From Aromatoleum petrolei (GTDB taxonomy: Bacteria; Pseudomonadota; Gammaproteobacteria; Burkholderiales; Rhodocyclaceae), in NCBI RefSeq assembly GCF_017894385.1, contig NZ_CP059560.1:4968501-5032500 (forward strand): a stretch of 64,000 nt of DNA, given 5' to 3'. The notes beneath the pieces were generated by a model. That model was not told where the DNA came from, did not search any database, and saw nothing but the letters and a program-made list of their open reading frames with translations. Each line of letters opens with the position of its first letter. Within the stretch, counting starts at the first letter, position 1. The translations under genes and the position numbers were made by a program. Below, in pieces: positions 44,192-52,043 of the stretch.

Positions 44192-44923
44192 ATGGAACAG
44201 CGGAAACTTGCACTGATCGTCGGCGCGGGGCCGGGACTCGGACGCGCGCTCGCGCGCCGTTTCGGCGCGGCGGAAATGAATGTGGCGCTTGCCGGCCGCA
44301 ACCTCGAGCGACTGGAGAACCTCAGTATCGAATGCGCCGGGATCGGCCGCGGCGCGCGTGCCTATCGCTGCGACGCAGCGCGCGAGGAAGACGTCCAGGC
44401 CCTGTTCCGCGACGTGCGCGGCGACTACGGGTGCCCCGATGTCGTCGTCTACAACGCGGGGGCCTTTGTCGCACGCGGCATCGTCGAGACCAGCGCCGAA
44501 GAGTTCGAACGCTGCTGGCGCGTCGGCTGCTTGGGCGGCTTTCTCGTCGGTCGCGAGGCGGCACGGGCGCTGCTCGAACGCATCGGACAGGGTGGTCCCG
44601 GCGGAACGATCCTGTTCACCGGGGCCACGGCGAGCCTGCGCGGGAGCGCGGGTTTCCACAACCTCGCGGTCGGCAAGTTCGGCCTGCGCGCACTTGCGCA
44701 GAGCATGGCGCGCGAACTTCAGCCCAAGGGTATCCACGTGGCGCACGTGGTGATCGACGGCCGGATCCGGCCATCGGCCGTCGTCGAGCATACCGACACG
44801 CACGACGGCGATGCGCTGCTCGCCCCCGACGCGATTGCCGAGGCCTATTTTCAGCTGTATCGGCAACCGCGCAGCGCGTGGACGCAGGAACTGGACCTGC
44901 GTCCGTGGGTGGAGCGGTTCTGA
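44192..44923 (+). CDS. Short-chain dehydrogenase lacking the catalytic Tyr
   Basis: This 243-residue SDR has a variant nucleotide-binding motif (VGAGPGLGRALARRF) and a YNAG motif. At the active site the usual Tyr-x3-Lys reads L-A-V-G-K (in GFHNLAVGKFGLRALA), so Tyr is replaced by Leu while Lys is kept. This belongs to an atypical SDR subgroup marked by IHVAHVVIDG, in which a Phe often sits there. It may still bind NAD(P) but classic carbonyl reduction is doubtful. The ATG at 44192 follows GAGGAGACAG. It is divergent from ovoA and converges on the flavin oxidoreductase gene with 3 bp between stops. Confidence 0.8.
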   Translation: MEQRKLALIVGAGPGLGRALARRFGAAEMNVALAGRNLERLENLSIECAGIGRGARAYRCDAAREEDVQALFRDVRGDYGCPDVVVYNAGAFVARGIVETSAEEFERCWRVGCLGGFLVGREAARALLERIGQGGPGGTILFTGATASLRGSAGFHNLAVGKFGLRALAQSMARELQPKGIHVAHVVIDGRIRPSAVVEHTDTHDGDALLAPDAIAEAYFQLYRQPRSAWTQELDLRPWVERF

Positions 44924-44926
44924 GGG

Positions 44927-46033
44927 TCAGGCGACCGTTTCGCTGTCGAGCGTCGGGTAGTCCGTATAGCCTTCGGCTCCGCCGCCGTAGAAGCGATCCG
45001 TGCGCGGCGGGGTGAGGGGGGCGTTCTCGAGCAGGCGGCGCACGAGATCGGGGTTGCTGATGAAGGCCTTGCCGAATGCGACGAGATCCGCCTTACCCTC
45101 GGCCACCGCCTGCAACGCCAATTCGCGCGTGTAGCCGTTGTTTACCATCCACGCGCCGGCAAAACGGCTGCGCAGCGCGTTGAAGTCGAACGGACGGGCG
45201 AGGTCCGCAGGTTCGCGCTTGCCGCCGGTTTCGCCCTCGATGACGTGGATGTACGCGAGCCCCAGCGGCGCGAGCCGTTCGACGACATGGTTGTAGAGCG
45301 CCTGGGGATCGCTGTCGCGGGAGGTACCGTTGCCGCTGGTCAGCGGGCTGAGACGAATGCCGGTGCGACCGGCGCCGATCTCGTCGCACACGGCGTCCAT
45401 GACTTCCAGCAGAAGGCGTGCGCGGCTCTCGATGCCGCCGCCGTAAGGGCCGCTCCGATCATTCACGCTGTCGCGCAGGAACTGTTCGAGCAGATAGTTG
45501 TTGGCCGCATGGACTTCGACACCGTCGAATCCGGCCTCCATTGCGAGACGGGCTGCGCGCCGGTAGTCGGCGACGATGCCCGGCAGTTCGTCGTCCCGCA
45601 GTGCACGCGGGGTGGAGACGGGAACGAAGCCGTCGCGGGTGAAAGTCTTGGCCCCGGTTGCGGGTCGGTCGGTGCTCGAAACCGGCGCGGCGCCGTCGGG
45701 CAGCAGCGAGGTGTGCGAGATGCGACCGACGTGCCACAGCTGGATCACGATGCGCCCGCCTGCGGCATGCACGGCATCGGTGACCTTGCGCCATCCCGCC
45801 ACCTGTTCGGCGCTGTGGATGCCCGGGGTATCGAGATAGCCGTGGGCCATCGGATTGATCGGACTGGCCTCGGTGATGATGAGGCCGGCACTGGCCCGTT
45901 GACGGTAGTACTCGACGGTGAGCGGACCAGGCAGGTTGCCGGGGAGGGCGCGGTTGCGCGTCAGCGGCGCCATCACGATGCGGTTGGACAAGTCGATGTC
46001 GCCGATGCGAACGGCGTCGAACAGGCTTTTCAT
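44927..46033 (-). CDS. Old-yellow-enzyme family flavin oxidoreductase (NemA-like)
   Basis: The 368-residue TIM-barrel protein has the FMN/substrate motifs RIVMAPLTRNRA, QLWHVGRISH and GVEVHAANNYLLEQFLRDSVNDRSGPYGG (the usual H-A-A-N pair binding the ligand). It matches N-ethylmaleimide reductase and other class I ene-reductases. It would use NADPH to reduce activated alkenes or nitro compounds. The start at 46033 gives the usual N-terminus. Its own promoter lies in the 490-bp gap shared with the chorismatase operon. Confidence 0.87.
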   Translation of the reverse strand: MKSLFDAVRIGDIDLSNRIVMAPLTRNRALPGNLPGPLTVEYYRQRASAGLIITEASPINPMAHGYLDTPGIHSAEQVAGWRKVTDAVHAAGGRIVIQLWHVGRISHTSLLPDGAAPVSSTDRPATGAKTFTRDGFVPVSTPRALRDDELPGIVADYRRAARLAMEAGFDGVEVHAANNYLLEQFLRDSVNDRSGPYGGGIESRARLLLEVMDAVCDEIGAGRTGIRLSPLTSGNGTSRDSDPQALYNHVVERLAPLGLAYIHVIEGETGGKREPADLARPFDFNALRSRFAGAWMVNNGYTRELALQAVAEGKADLVAFGKAFISNPDLVRRLLENAPLTPPRTDRFYGGGAEGYTDYPTLDSETVA

Positions 46034-46301
46034 GCAGGGGCTCCTTGGTGTGCGGCGCCGCTCGATCCGATTGGCAGCGGCGGCGCGATGTCTAATCACA
46101 TCACTTTAGCAATGCCTGATGAAGTTGAAAATCCGACGATTGAGCGACAATCAATTTCCGGATCGGAAACGATCGCGCGCGGCATGGAATTTCCGAGGGA
46201 CGGTGCGACTTTGCAGGGCGGGAGGATAGCTGCGACAGCGCACGGTCGCCGCGCCTTGCAAGTTGTCCGGCGGTGTGTGAAGATTCGCCCCTTGTCATCT
46301 C

Positions 46302-46343
46302 TTGACGGCTTTGTAACTGCATGTTTTGTAATGAAAACATGCA
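46302..46343 (+). promoter_or_regulatory. Promoter and perfect long inverted repeat before the chorismatase operon
   Basis: TGCATGTTTT at 46318-46327 and AAAACATGCA at 46334-46343 are perfect 10-bp arms around GTAATG. TTGACG at 46302-46307 and TGTAAT at 46327-46332 could be -35 and -10 boxes with a 19-bp spacer, so the repeat covers the -10. This is a strong candidate operator for the pigment locus. The stretch is AT-rich within a GC-rich region. The rest of the 46034-46525 gap has no supported gene; an arm pair GATTG/CAATC around AGCGA lies near 46140. Confidence 0.55.
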
Positions 46344-46525
46344 AAATTGCGAGATTTCAGGAAGACACGGAATCTCTGTCCTTCCCGTGCGGGAAAATCT
46401 TCTTCGCCGGTCGCGTCCCTCTCCCGTCCTGCGCTCGGGGCGGGCGCCGCTTCGCACGGTGCTTCCGACTGCCGTCGTTCAATCCCGGAATCCATTGCCC
46501 GGGCGCTGGAAAGCTTGATGTGCTG

Positions 46526-47569
46526 ATGAGTCTGGTTCGCGGTTTGTCCCTGGCATACATGCCGACGTCGTCTGTCCGGGAATGTCCGCCGCAATGGTGG
46601 GATGATGTGCTCGGTGTCACGATCCTCGGCGAGGGGGATGCGGGCTGCGTGCCGTCCGGAGTTCCGCTCGCCCGGGTCGCGACCCCTGTGCTGGCCGGTC
46701 CGCGGTCCGTGTGCGAGGTGTGGCGCGCCGACCGCCCGACAAGGGCGGGCGCATATGGACGGCTGCGCTATCGCTGTACGGAGAGCATGCTGTTCGGGGC
46801 CATTGCGCTGGACGAGGGCGACATGCCCGCGGACGCTGGTGGCGTTTCTGCGCTGCAGCGGGCCACCCGCGCCGCCTACCGGGAGGTGTTCGATCTGCTC
46901 GACGAGGCGGGTTATCCCGCGCTCTTCCGTGCCTGGAACTACTTTCCGGCGATCAATGCCGTGATCGACGGCAGCGAACGCTACTGGCAGTTCAACGCCG
47001 GACGCCAGGAGGCTTTCGGGGCCGGCGGCCGCAGCACGATCGACAGTGTGCCCGCAGCGTGTGCGCTCGGTTCGGCGCCGGGGCCATTCACGCTCTACTT
47101 CATCGCGCTGCGCGATGCGCCGCAGGCCATCGAGAATCCGCGCCAGGTGTGCGCGTATCATTATCCCCGGCAGTATGGTCCGCGCAGCCCGACCTTTGCA
47201 CGCGCAAGCCTCGCGCTCTCGCTGAAACCACCGACGCTGTTCATATCGGGCACGGCGAGCATCGTCGGGCACGAAACCTTGCATCGGGGCGACGTCGCCG
47301 CGCAGACGGCGGAGTCTGTCCGCAACATCGAGGCCGTCCTCGGCGAAGCGCGGCGGGCCGCTCCGGGGGGAACCGGGCTCGCTCCGGGGGATCTCGCGTA
47401 CAAGGTCTATGTGCGCCACCAGCGCGATCTCGACGCCGTGCGGACCTGCTTTCGCGAGCACGTCGGCGATGCGGTGCCGGTGGTGTACGTGCAGGCCGAC
47501 GTGTGTCGCGAGGACCTGCTGGTGGAAATCGAGGCGTCCGGCGGACATGCGATGGAGGATTGGCGATGA
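46526..47569 (+). CDS. xanB2: Chorismatase, XanB2/FkbO family (3-/4-hydroxybenzoate synthase)
   Basis: The 347-residue product has the conserved chorismatase segments LRYRCTESMLFG, NYFPAIN, FISGTASIVGHETLH and the C-terminal VYVQADVCREDLLVEIEASG. XanB2 of Xanthomonas converts chorismate to 3- and 4-hydroxybenzoate; 3-hydroxybenzoate is the aryl starter of xanthomonadin. Location at the edge of a polyene locus supports that role here. The start is not certain: ATG 46526 has only a weak GGAAAG upstream, and GTG 46520 is possible. The stop overlaps the next ATG by 4 bp, so it is coupled to the mipA gene. Confidence 0.83.
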   Translation: MSLVRGLSLAYMPTSSVRECPPQWWDDVLGVTILGEGDAGCVPSGVPLARVATPVLAGPRSVCEVWRADRPTRAGAYGRLRYRCTESMLFGAIALDEGDMPADAGGVSALQRATRAAYREVFDLLDEAGYPALFRAWNYFPAINAVIDGSERYWQFNAGRQEAFGAGGRSTIDSVPAACALGSAPGPFTLYFIALRDAPQAIENPRQVCAYHYPRQYGPRSPTFARASLALSLKPPTLFISGTASIVGHETLHRGDVAAQTAESVRNIEAVLGEARRAAPGGTGLAPGDLAYKVYVRHQRDLDAVRTCFREHVGDAVPVVYVQADVCREDLLVEIEASGGHAMEDWR

Positions 47570-48420
47570 GGGCAGGGGCGGGGAGCGGGTGGCTGTCGTG
47601 CGGACTGCTCGCCGCGCTGCTGGTGCCCGTGTTCGCTCCGGTCGCCGCGGCAGCGGAAAAGCCGCTCTGGGAACTGGGCGCTGGCCTCACCGTGCTGCAG
47701 TTTCCCGCTTACCGCGGTTCGGACGAGGATCGGTTGTTCGTGCTGCCGGTGCCCTATGTCGTTTATCGCGGCGAATTCCTGAAGGCGGACCGGCAGGGGA
47801 TCCGCGGCACCTTCTTCGACAGCGACCGCGTCGAGCTGAGCCTCAGCCTGGGCGCGTCCCCGCCGGTCAGCAGCGATCGGGTGAAGGCGCGCGAGGGCAT
47901 GCCCGACCTGAAACCGACCGTTGAGATCGGCCCTTCGCTCGATGTGCGACTGTGGCGTTCGGCCGACGAGCGCCTGCGCCTGCGCACGCGCCTGCCCTTG
48001 CGTGCGGGCTTCACGGCGGAAGGTGGCCCGGAATCGACGGGCTGGCAGTTCACGCCGCAGCTCAACCTGGACTGGCGCGATCCGGCCGGGCTGGGGGGCT
48101 GGACCCTCGGCGTGATCGCCGGGCCGGTCTATGGGGACCGCCGGCAGCACCGCTATTTTTACGAGGTCGAGGCGAACGAGGCAATGCCACTGCGTCCCGC
48201 CTACGACGCACGCGGCGGCTATGGCGGAACGCAGGTGCTCGCGGCACTGTGGAAGCGTTATCCAGGGTGGTGGGTCGGGGGCTTCGTGCGCTACGACACC
48301 CTCGCGGGGGCTGTGTTCGACGATAGTCCGCTGGTGAAGCGCAAGGACTATTTCGCCGCAGGTTTCGCGCTGACCTGGGTGCTGGGCGAATCCTCGCGCC
48401 GAGTCGAAGCGGATGAGTAG
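47566..48420 (+). CDS. MipA/OmpV family outer-membrane protein
   Basis: The 284-residue product begins with a cleavable signal peptide (LLAALLVPVFAPVAAAAE) and has a beta-barrel-like pattern of alternating residues: GAGLTVLQFPAYRGSDEDR and VLPVPYVVYRGEFLKADRQGI are hallmarks of MipA/OmpV. MipA proteins scaffold murein synthesis or act as small barrels. Coupling (4-bp overlap with the chorismatase, 8-bp with the acyltransferase) suggests an outer-membrane role in placing or exporting the pigment; that is inference. MipA genes are not a standard part of xanthomonadin loci as far as I recall. Confidence 0.82.
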   Translation: MRAGAGSGWLSCGLLAALLVPVFAPVAAAAEKPLWELGAGLTVLQFPAYRGSDEDRLFVLPVPYVVYRGEFLKADRQGIRGTFFDSDRVELSLSLGASPPVSSDRVKAREGMPDLKPTVEIGPSLDVRLWRSADERLRLRTRLPLRAGFTAEGGPESTGWQFTPQLNLDWRDPAGLGGWTLGVIAGPVYGDRRQHRYFYEVEANEAMPLRPAYDARGGYGGTQVLAALWKRYPGWWVGGFVRYDTLAGAVFDDSPLVKRKDYFAAGFALTWVLGESSRRVEADE

Positions 48421-49225
48421 CAGCGGCCGGACGCGGCAGGGGGCGCTGCGGCGCCTGCGCGAGTATGTGCTGCTGTACCTCGGCCTCGGTTACCTGGGCA
48501 TGATCTGCCTGCTATGGACACCCTTCGCGATGGTGTTCTACCCGCTGCTGCCGGCGCGTGCCGGCCGGCGCTTGGGGCGCTTCGTCATCAACCAGGGATT
48601 CAACAGCTACATCCGCTTCCTGACGCTGATCGGCGCGTGCCGATTCGACCTCGCGGCGCTCGACAAGCTGCGCGGGCAGGGGCCGCTGATCCTTGCGCCG
48701 AACCACCCGAGCCTCCTGGATGCGGTGATGGTGATCTCGCGCCTGCCCGACGTCGCCTGCATCATGAAGGCCGGGCTCATGGACAACATCTTCCTCGGCG
48801 CCGGTGCGCGCCTCGCCCGTTACATCCGCAACGATTCGCCGCTGCGCATGGTGGGCTGCGCGACGACCGACCTGTCGGCGGGCAGCTTCCTGCTGGTATT
48901 CCCCGAGGGCACACGCACGACGCGCATGCCCGTCAATCCGCTGTTGAGCAGCGTAGGGCTGATCTCGCGGCGCTCGGGGGTGCCCGTGCAGACGATCTTC
49001 ATCGAGACCGATTCGCCCTATCTGTGCAAGGGCTGGCCGCTTTTCCGCAAGCCGGAAATGCCCGTCGTCTACCGCGTACGGCTGGGGCGGCGCTTCGATC
49101 CGCCTTCCAGCGTGCAACCCTTCATGACCGAACTCGAGCGCTATTTCGTTGCCGAACTCGAGGATGCCGTTCTGCCGCAACCGCCGGAAAGGGACGGTGG
49201 CACAATGTCGTCGTCCACGATCTGA
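48413..49225 (+). CDS. PlsC-type lysophospholipid/1-acylglycerol acyltransferase
   Basis: The 270-residue membrane protein has an N-terminal hydrophobic helix (YLGLGYLGMICLLWTPFAMVFY) and the acyltransferase motifs NHPSLLD (His-x4-Asp) and FPEGTRTTR. It would transfer an acyl chain, here probably the aryl-polyenyl group or a fatty acid, to a glycerol-type or lipid acceptor. Xanthomonadins and related aryl polyenes are ester-linked to lipids, and acyltransferases of this type are standard in such loci. Confidence 0.85.
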   Translation: MSSSGRTRQGALRRLREYVLLYLGLGYLGMICLLWTPFAMVFYPLLPARAGRRLGRFVINQGFNSYIRFLTLIGACRFDLAALDKLRGQGPLILAPNHPSLLDAVMVISRLPDVACIMKAGLMDNIFLGAGARLARYIRNDSPLRMVGCATTDLSAGSFLLVFPEGTRTTRMPVNPLLSSVGLISRRSGVPVQTIFIETDSPYLCKGWPLFRKPEMPVVYRVRLGRRFDPPSSVQPFMTELERYFVAELEDAVLPQPPERDGGTMSSSTI

Positions 49226-49245
49226 ACACTGCTCCGCACGCTGCC

Positions 49246-50064
49246 ATGACGCCCCATCAGGTCACACTGCCGAAATCCGCGCCGCTGCCCAGTCCGGTCG
49301 AGGCGCCCACCGCCACTCATCTGGTGCTGATCCCGAGCTACAACCCGGGGCCGAAGGTGTTCGAGACGGTGCGTGCCGCCCGCCACCAGTGGATGCCCGT
49401 TTGGGTAGTCGTCGATGGCAGCACGGACGGGACCACCGATGGCTTGCGCCGCATGACCGAGGAGGATCCCGGCCTGCGCGTGATCGTGCTGCCGAAGAAC
49501 TCGGGCAAGGGGGCTGCGGTGTTGCACGGCATCGAGCTCGCCGCGAAGCAGGGTTTCACGCATGTGCTGACGATGGATTCGGACGGCCAGCATCCCGCGG
49601 AGCTGATTCCGGACTTCATGGCAGCGTCGGCCGCACAGCCGGACGCGATGGTGCTCGGCCTGCCCGTCTTCGATGCCAGCGCCCCGGCGCTGCGCGTGCG
49701 CGGGCGCAAGCTTTCGAACTGGTGGGCGAACCTCGAGACGTTGTGGATGGGAATCGGTGATTCGCTGTTCGGCTTTCGCGTGTACCCGATTGCCCCGCTC
49801 GCCAAGGTCATGCACGGCCAGCGCTGGATGCGCCGCTTCGATTTCGACCCCGAGGCCGTGGTGCGCATGGCGTGGCTGGGGGTGCGGCCGGTGAACCTGC
49901 CGGCGCCGGTCAAATACTTCCGCCCCGACGAAGGCGGCGTGTCGCATTTCAACTACGCGCGCGACAACCTGCTGCTGACGTGGATGCACACGCGACTGTT
50001 CTGCGGCTTCCTCGTGCGCCTTCCGGTTCTGCTCGCGCGGCGCTTCAGATCATCCCGCCGTTGA
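49246..50064 (+). CDS. Family 2 glycosyltransferase (polyene-locus type)
   Basis: The 272-residue cytoplasmic GT-A enzyme starts with LVLIPSYNPGPKVFETV, has VVVDGSTDGTTDGLRRM and the DxD-like DSDGQHPAELIPDF. Family 2 glycosyltransferases of this kind occur in aryl-polyene loci, where they glycosylate the lipid anchor. The start at 49246 lacks a clear ribosome-binding site. It is the last gene of the rightward arm and overlaps the convergent ketoreductase gene by 20 bp at the 3' ends. Confidence 0.83.
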   Translation: MTPHQVTLPKSAPLPSPVEAPTATHLVLIPSYNPGPKVFETVRAARHQWMPVWVVVDGSTDGTTDGLRRMTEEDPGLRVIVLPKNSGKGAAVLHGIELAAKQGFTHVLTMDSDGQHPAELIPDFMAASAAQPDAMVLGLPVFDASAPALRVRGRKLSNWWANLETLWMGIGDSLFGFRVYPIAPLAKVMHGQRWMRRFDFDPEAVVRMAWLGVRPVNLPAPVKYFRPDEGGVSHFNYARDNLLLTWMHTRLFCGFLVRLPVLLARRFRSSRR

Positions 50065-50764
50065 TCGAGATCACTTGGCCGGTGATGTAGGCGGCCTGGG
50101 GCGAGGCAAGGAAACCGACCAGGTCGGCGACCTCTTCCGGCTTGCCGGCACGCTTCATCGGCACAATGCGCGCGATCGCATCCGCGTCGAAGGCGTCTTC
50201 GCTCATCGTCGTGTCGATGATGCCGGGAGCGACGACGTTCACCGTGACCCCTCGGCTTGCGAGTTCCTGCGCCAGCGACTTGCTGGCCGAATGCAGGGCG
50301 CCCTTGGCGGCCGCGTAGTTTGCCTGGCCGCGGTTGCCGGTGATCGCCGCCACCGAAGAGATCGTGATGATGCGCCCCCAGCGCGTGCGGATCATCGGCA
50401 TCGTCAGCGGCTGCGTGACGTTGAAGAAGCCGTTCAGCGACACGTCGATGACGCGCTGCCACTGGTCTGCGCGCATGCCGGGGAAGACGGCGTCGTCGTG
50501 GATGCCGGCGTTGTTGACGAGGATCTGCAGCGGGCCGTCAGCACCAATCGTGTCGAGTGCGGCCGTCGTGGCTGCGGCGTCGGTGACGTCGAACGCGACC
50601 GCCTCGGCGCTGCCGCCCGCGCTGCGGATTTCGTCGGCGAGGGCCTCGGCCTTGTCGGCATTGCGGTTCGCATGGATGAAGACGTGGTGGCCGTCGCTGG
50701 CGAGGCGGCGGCAGATCGCCGCGCCGATGCCGCCGCTTCCGCCGGTGACGAGTGCGCGCTTCAA
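50045..50764 (-). CDS. 3-oxoacyl-ACP reductase (FabG-like, aryl-polyene ketoreductase)
   Basis: This 239-residue SDR has TGGSGGIGAAICRR, the NNAG motif and the full catalytic set Ser in ISSVAAITG, Tyr-x3-Lys in ANYAAAKGAL. It reduces the 3-oxoacyl-ACP made by the ketosynthase. Location at the end of the polyene operon, 4 bp inside the dehydratase gene, makes it the locus-specific ketoreductase (the ApeQ position) and not the housekeeping FabG. Confidence 0.88.
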   Translation of the reverse strand: MKRALVTGGSGGIGAAICRRLASDGHHVFIHANRNADKAEALADEIRSAGGSAEAVAFDVTDAAATTAALDTIGADGPLQILVNNAGIHDDAVFPGMRADQWQRVIDVSLNGFFNVTQPLTMPMIRTRWGRIITISSVAAITGNRGQANYAAAKGALHSASKSLAQELASRGVTVNVVAPGIIDTTMSEDAFDADAIARIVPMKRAGKPEEVADLVGFLASPQAAYITGQVISINGGMI

Positions 50765-51237
50765 GATGGGCTCCCGCTGGGGCCGGCGCCCAGGGCGCCC
50801 GCGTCGAGGATCACCGCGGCACGGCCGGATACCAGCACGCGGCCGTCCGCGGCGACGGTGAAGGAATAAAGAATCTGGTTGTCATTGCCGGTGATGCGTT
50901 CAGCGCCAATGTCGAGGTCTGCAGCGAGCGTATCGAGTCGTTCGACCGCGATCTCCACGCTGCGCACGCTCGCGAGGTAACCCGGGCGCGGGGCGTCCCC
51001 GGCACTGGCGAGCAGGGCGCCATGCACCGCCATCGCCTGTGCGGCATACTCGATGGCGCTCGTGGCGGGCAAGCCGTCGGCATCGCGCAGCGGGTTGTCG
51101 GCATCGCGGTGACTGGTCGCCCGGCAACGGATCGCGTCGGCATCCCATGTTTCGACGCCGGCGAGCAGGCACATCCTGCCGTGGTGAGGAATGCGTGCGG
51201 CGATGCCGTCGTGGTCGAGCGTCGTTGGCCGCGTCAT
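50761..51237 (-). CDS. ApeP-like 3-hydroxyacyl-ACP dehydratase (hotdog fold)
   Basis: The 158-residue protein has the ApeP-type N-terminal pattern IPHHGRMCLLAGVETWD and a hotdog-fold dehydratase body, with ATSAIEYAAQAMAVHGAL in the central helix. It removes water from the hydroxyacyl-ACP to leave each trans double bond of the polyene. The gene overlaps both neighbours by 4 bp, linking it with the ketosynthase pair and the ketoreductase. Confidence 0.82.
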   Translation of the reverse strand: MTRPTTLDHDGIAARIPHHGRMCLLAGVETWDADAIRCRATSHRDADNPLRDADGLPATSAIEYAAQAMAVHGALLASAGDAPRPGYLASVRSVEIAVERLDTLAADLDIGAERITGNDNQILYSFTVAADGRVLVSGRAAVILDAGALGAGPSGSPS

Positions 51238-52043
51238 GCCCCGTAGTCCACTGCGAGGCGGGCGTGGTCGAGGTAGTCGAGCACGACACGACCGCTGCGG
51301 CGTGCCGCGATCGCCGCGAGCAGGGGCAGGCTGCGCGCGGCGGGAATCGAGCACCGCAAGGTGTCCAGGGCAGGGTCGGCGAGCGTGTCGGCCGCGTCGT
51401 CGGTGAGGTTGACGGCGAGGCGTCCGCAGCTGTGCGCGTCCCGCTCGGGCGTCAGCAGCAGGGCGACGCCGAAAGCATCGGGGATGGGGCGGGCTGCCCG
51501 CAGCGGCTCCGGGTAGTCGGCGTCGTAGGCAAGCAGCAGACAGGGCTGGCCGTCGAAGCGGATCTGGGCGAGCGCCTCCAGGAGGCCCGCGCCGAAGCTG
51601 CCGTCGAAGGCGCACAGTACGGCGGAGGGGGCGGTCGCGCCGGTGGCGATGCTCCAGTAGCCGGCGGCGGCGTTGTGCACCGAATTGTGAAAACGCGTCG
51701 GCGAGATCTGGCGGTCATCGGACGCGAGGGTTTCGCAGATCAGGTGACAATTGACCCCGTCGCCCCCGGAGGATGAGAAGACCGTCGCAAGCTCCGACGG
51801 ATCCATGCCGGCCGCAGACGTCGCCTGCAGGCCGATACCGAGGGCGAGCTTCACGACCCGCACGGCACGCCGGCGTTCGGCCGGCGGCAGTTCCTCAGGA
51901 GCGTTGAGTACGGTTCGTTCGGAGCTCCATGCGGCGTCACCGGCGAGGATCGCGGCGCAGGCCGGCCAGTCGGTCATGCCCGGCCCGATCAGACCGATGC
52001 TGCGGATCCAGGCCGCAGGCGTGTTCGTCATGGTCGGCTTCAT
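51234..52043 (-). CDS. Beta-ketoacyl synthase-like protein (ApeC/chain-length-factor type)
   Basis: The 269-residue product matches the short Ketoacyl-synt_2 family. It lacks the SSAC nucleophile elbow; the equivalent segment reads VLCAFDGSFGAGLLEA, so it is unlikely to condense on its own. In aryl-polyene systems such a subunit pairs with the active ketosynthase as a chain-length factor. It starts at 52043 with ATGA shared with the ketosynthase stop, fitting a one-to-one heterodimer; an in-frame ATG at 52031 is also possible. Confidence 0.8.
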   Translation of the reverse strand: MKPTMTNTPAAWIRSIGLIGPGMTDWPACAAILAGDAAWSSERTVLNAPEELPPAERRRAVRVVKLALGIGLQATSAAGMDPSELATVFSSSGGDGVNCHLICETLASDDRQISPTRFHNSVHNAAAGYWSIATGATAPSAVLCAFDGSFGAGLLEALAQIRFDGQPCLLLAYDADYPEPLRAARPIPDAFGVALLLTPERDAHSCGRLAVNLTDDAADTLADPALDTLRCSIPAARSLPLLAAIAARRSGRVVLDYLDHARLAVDYGA

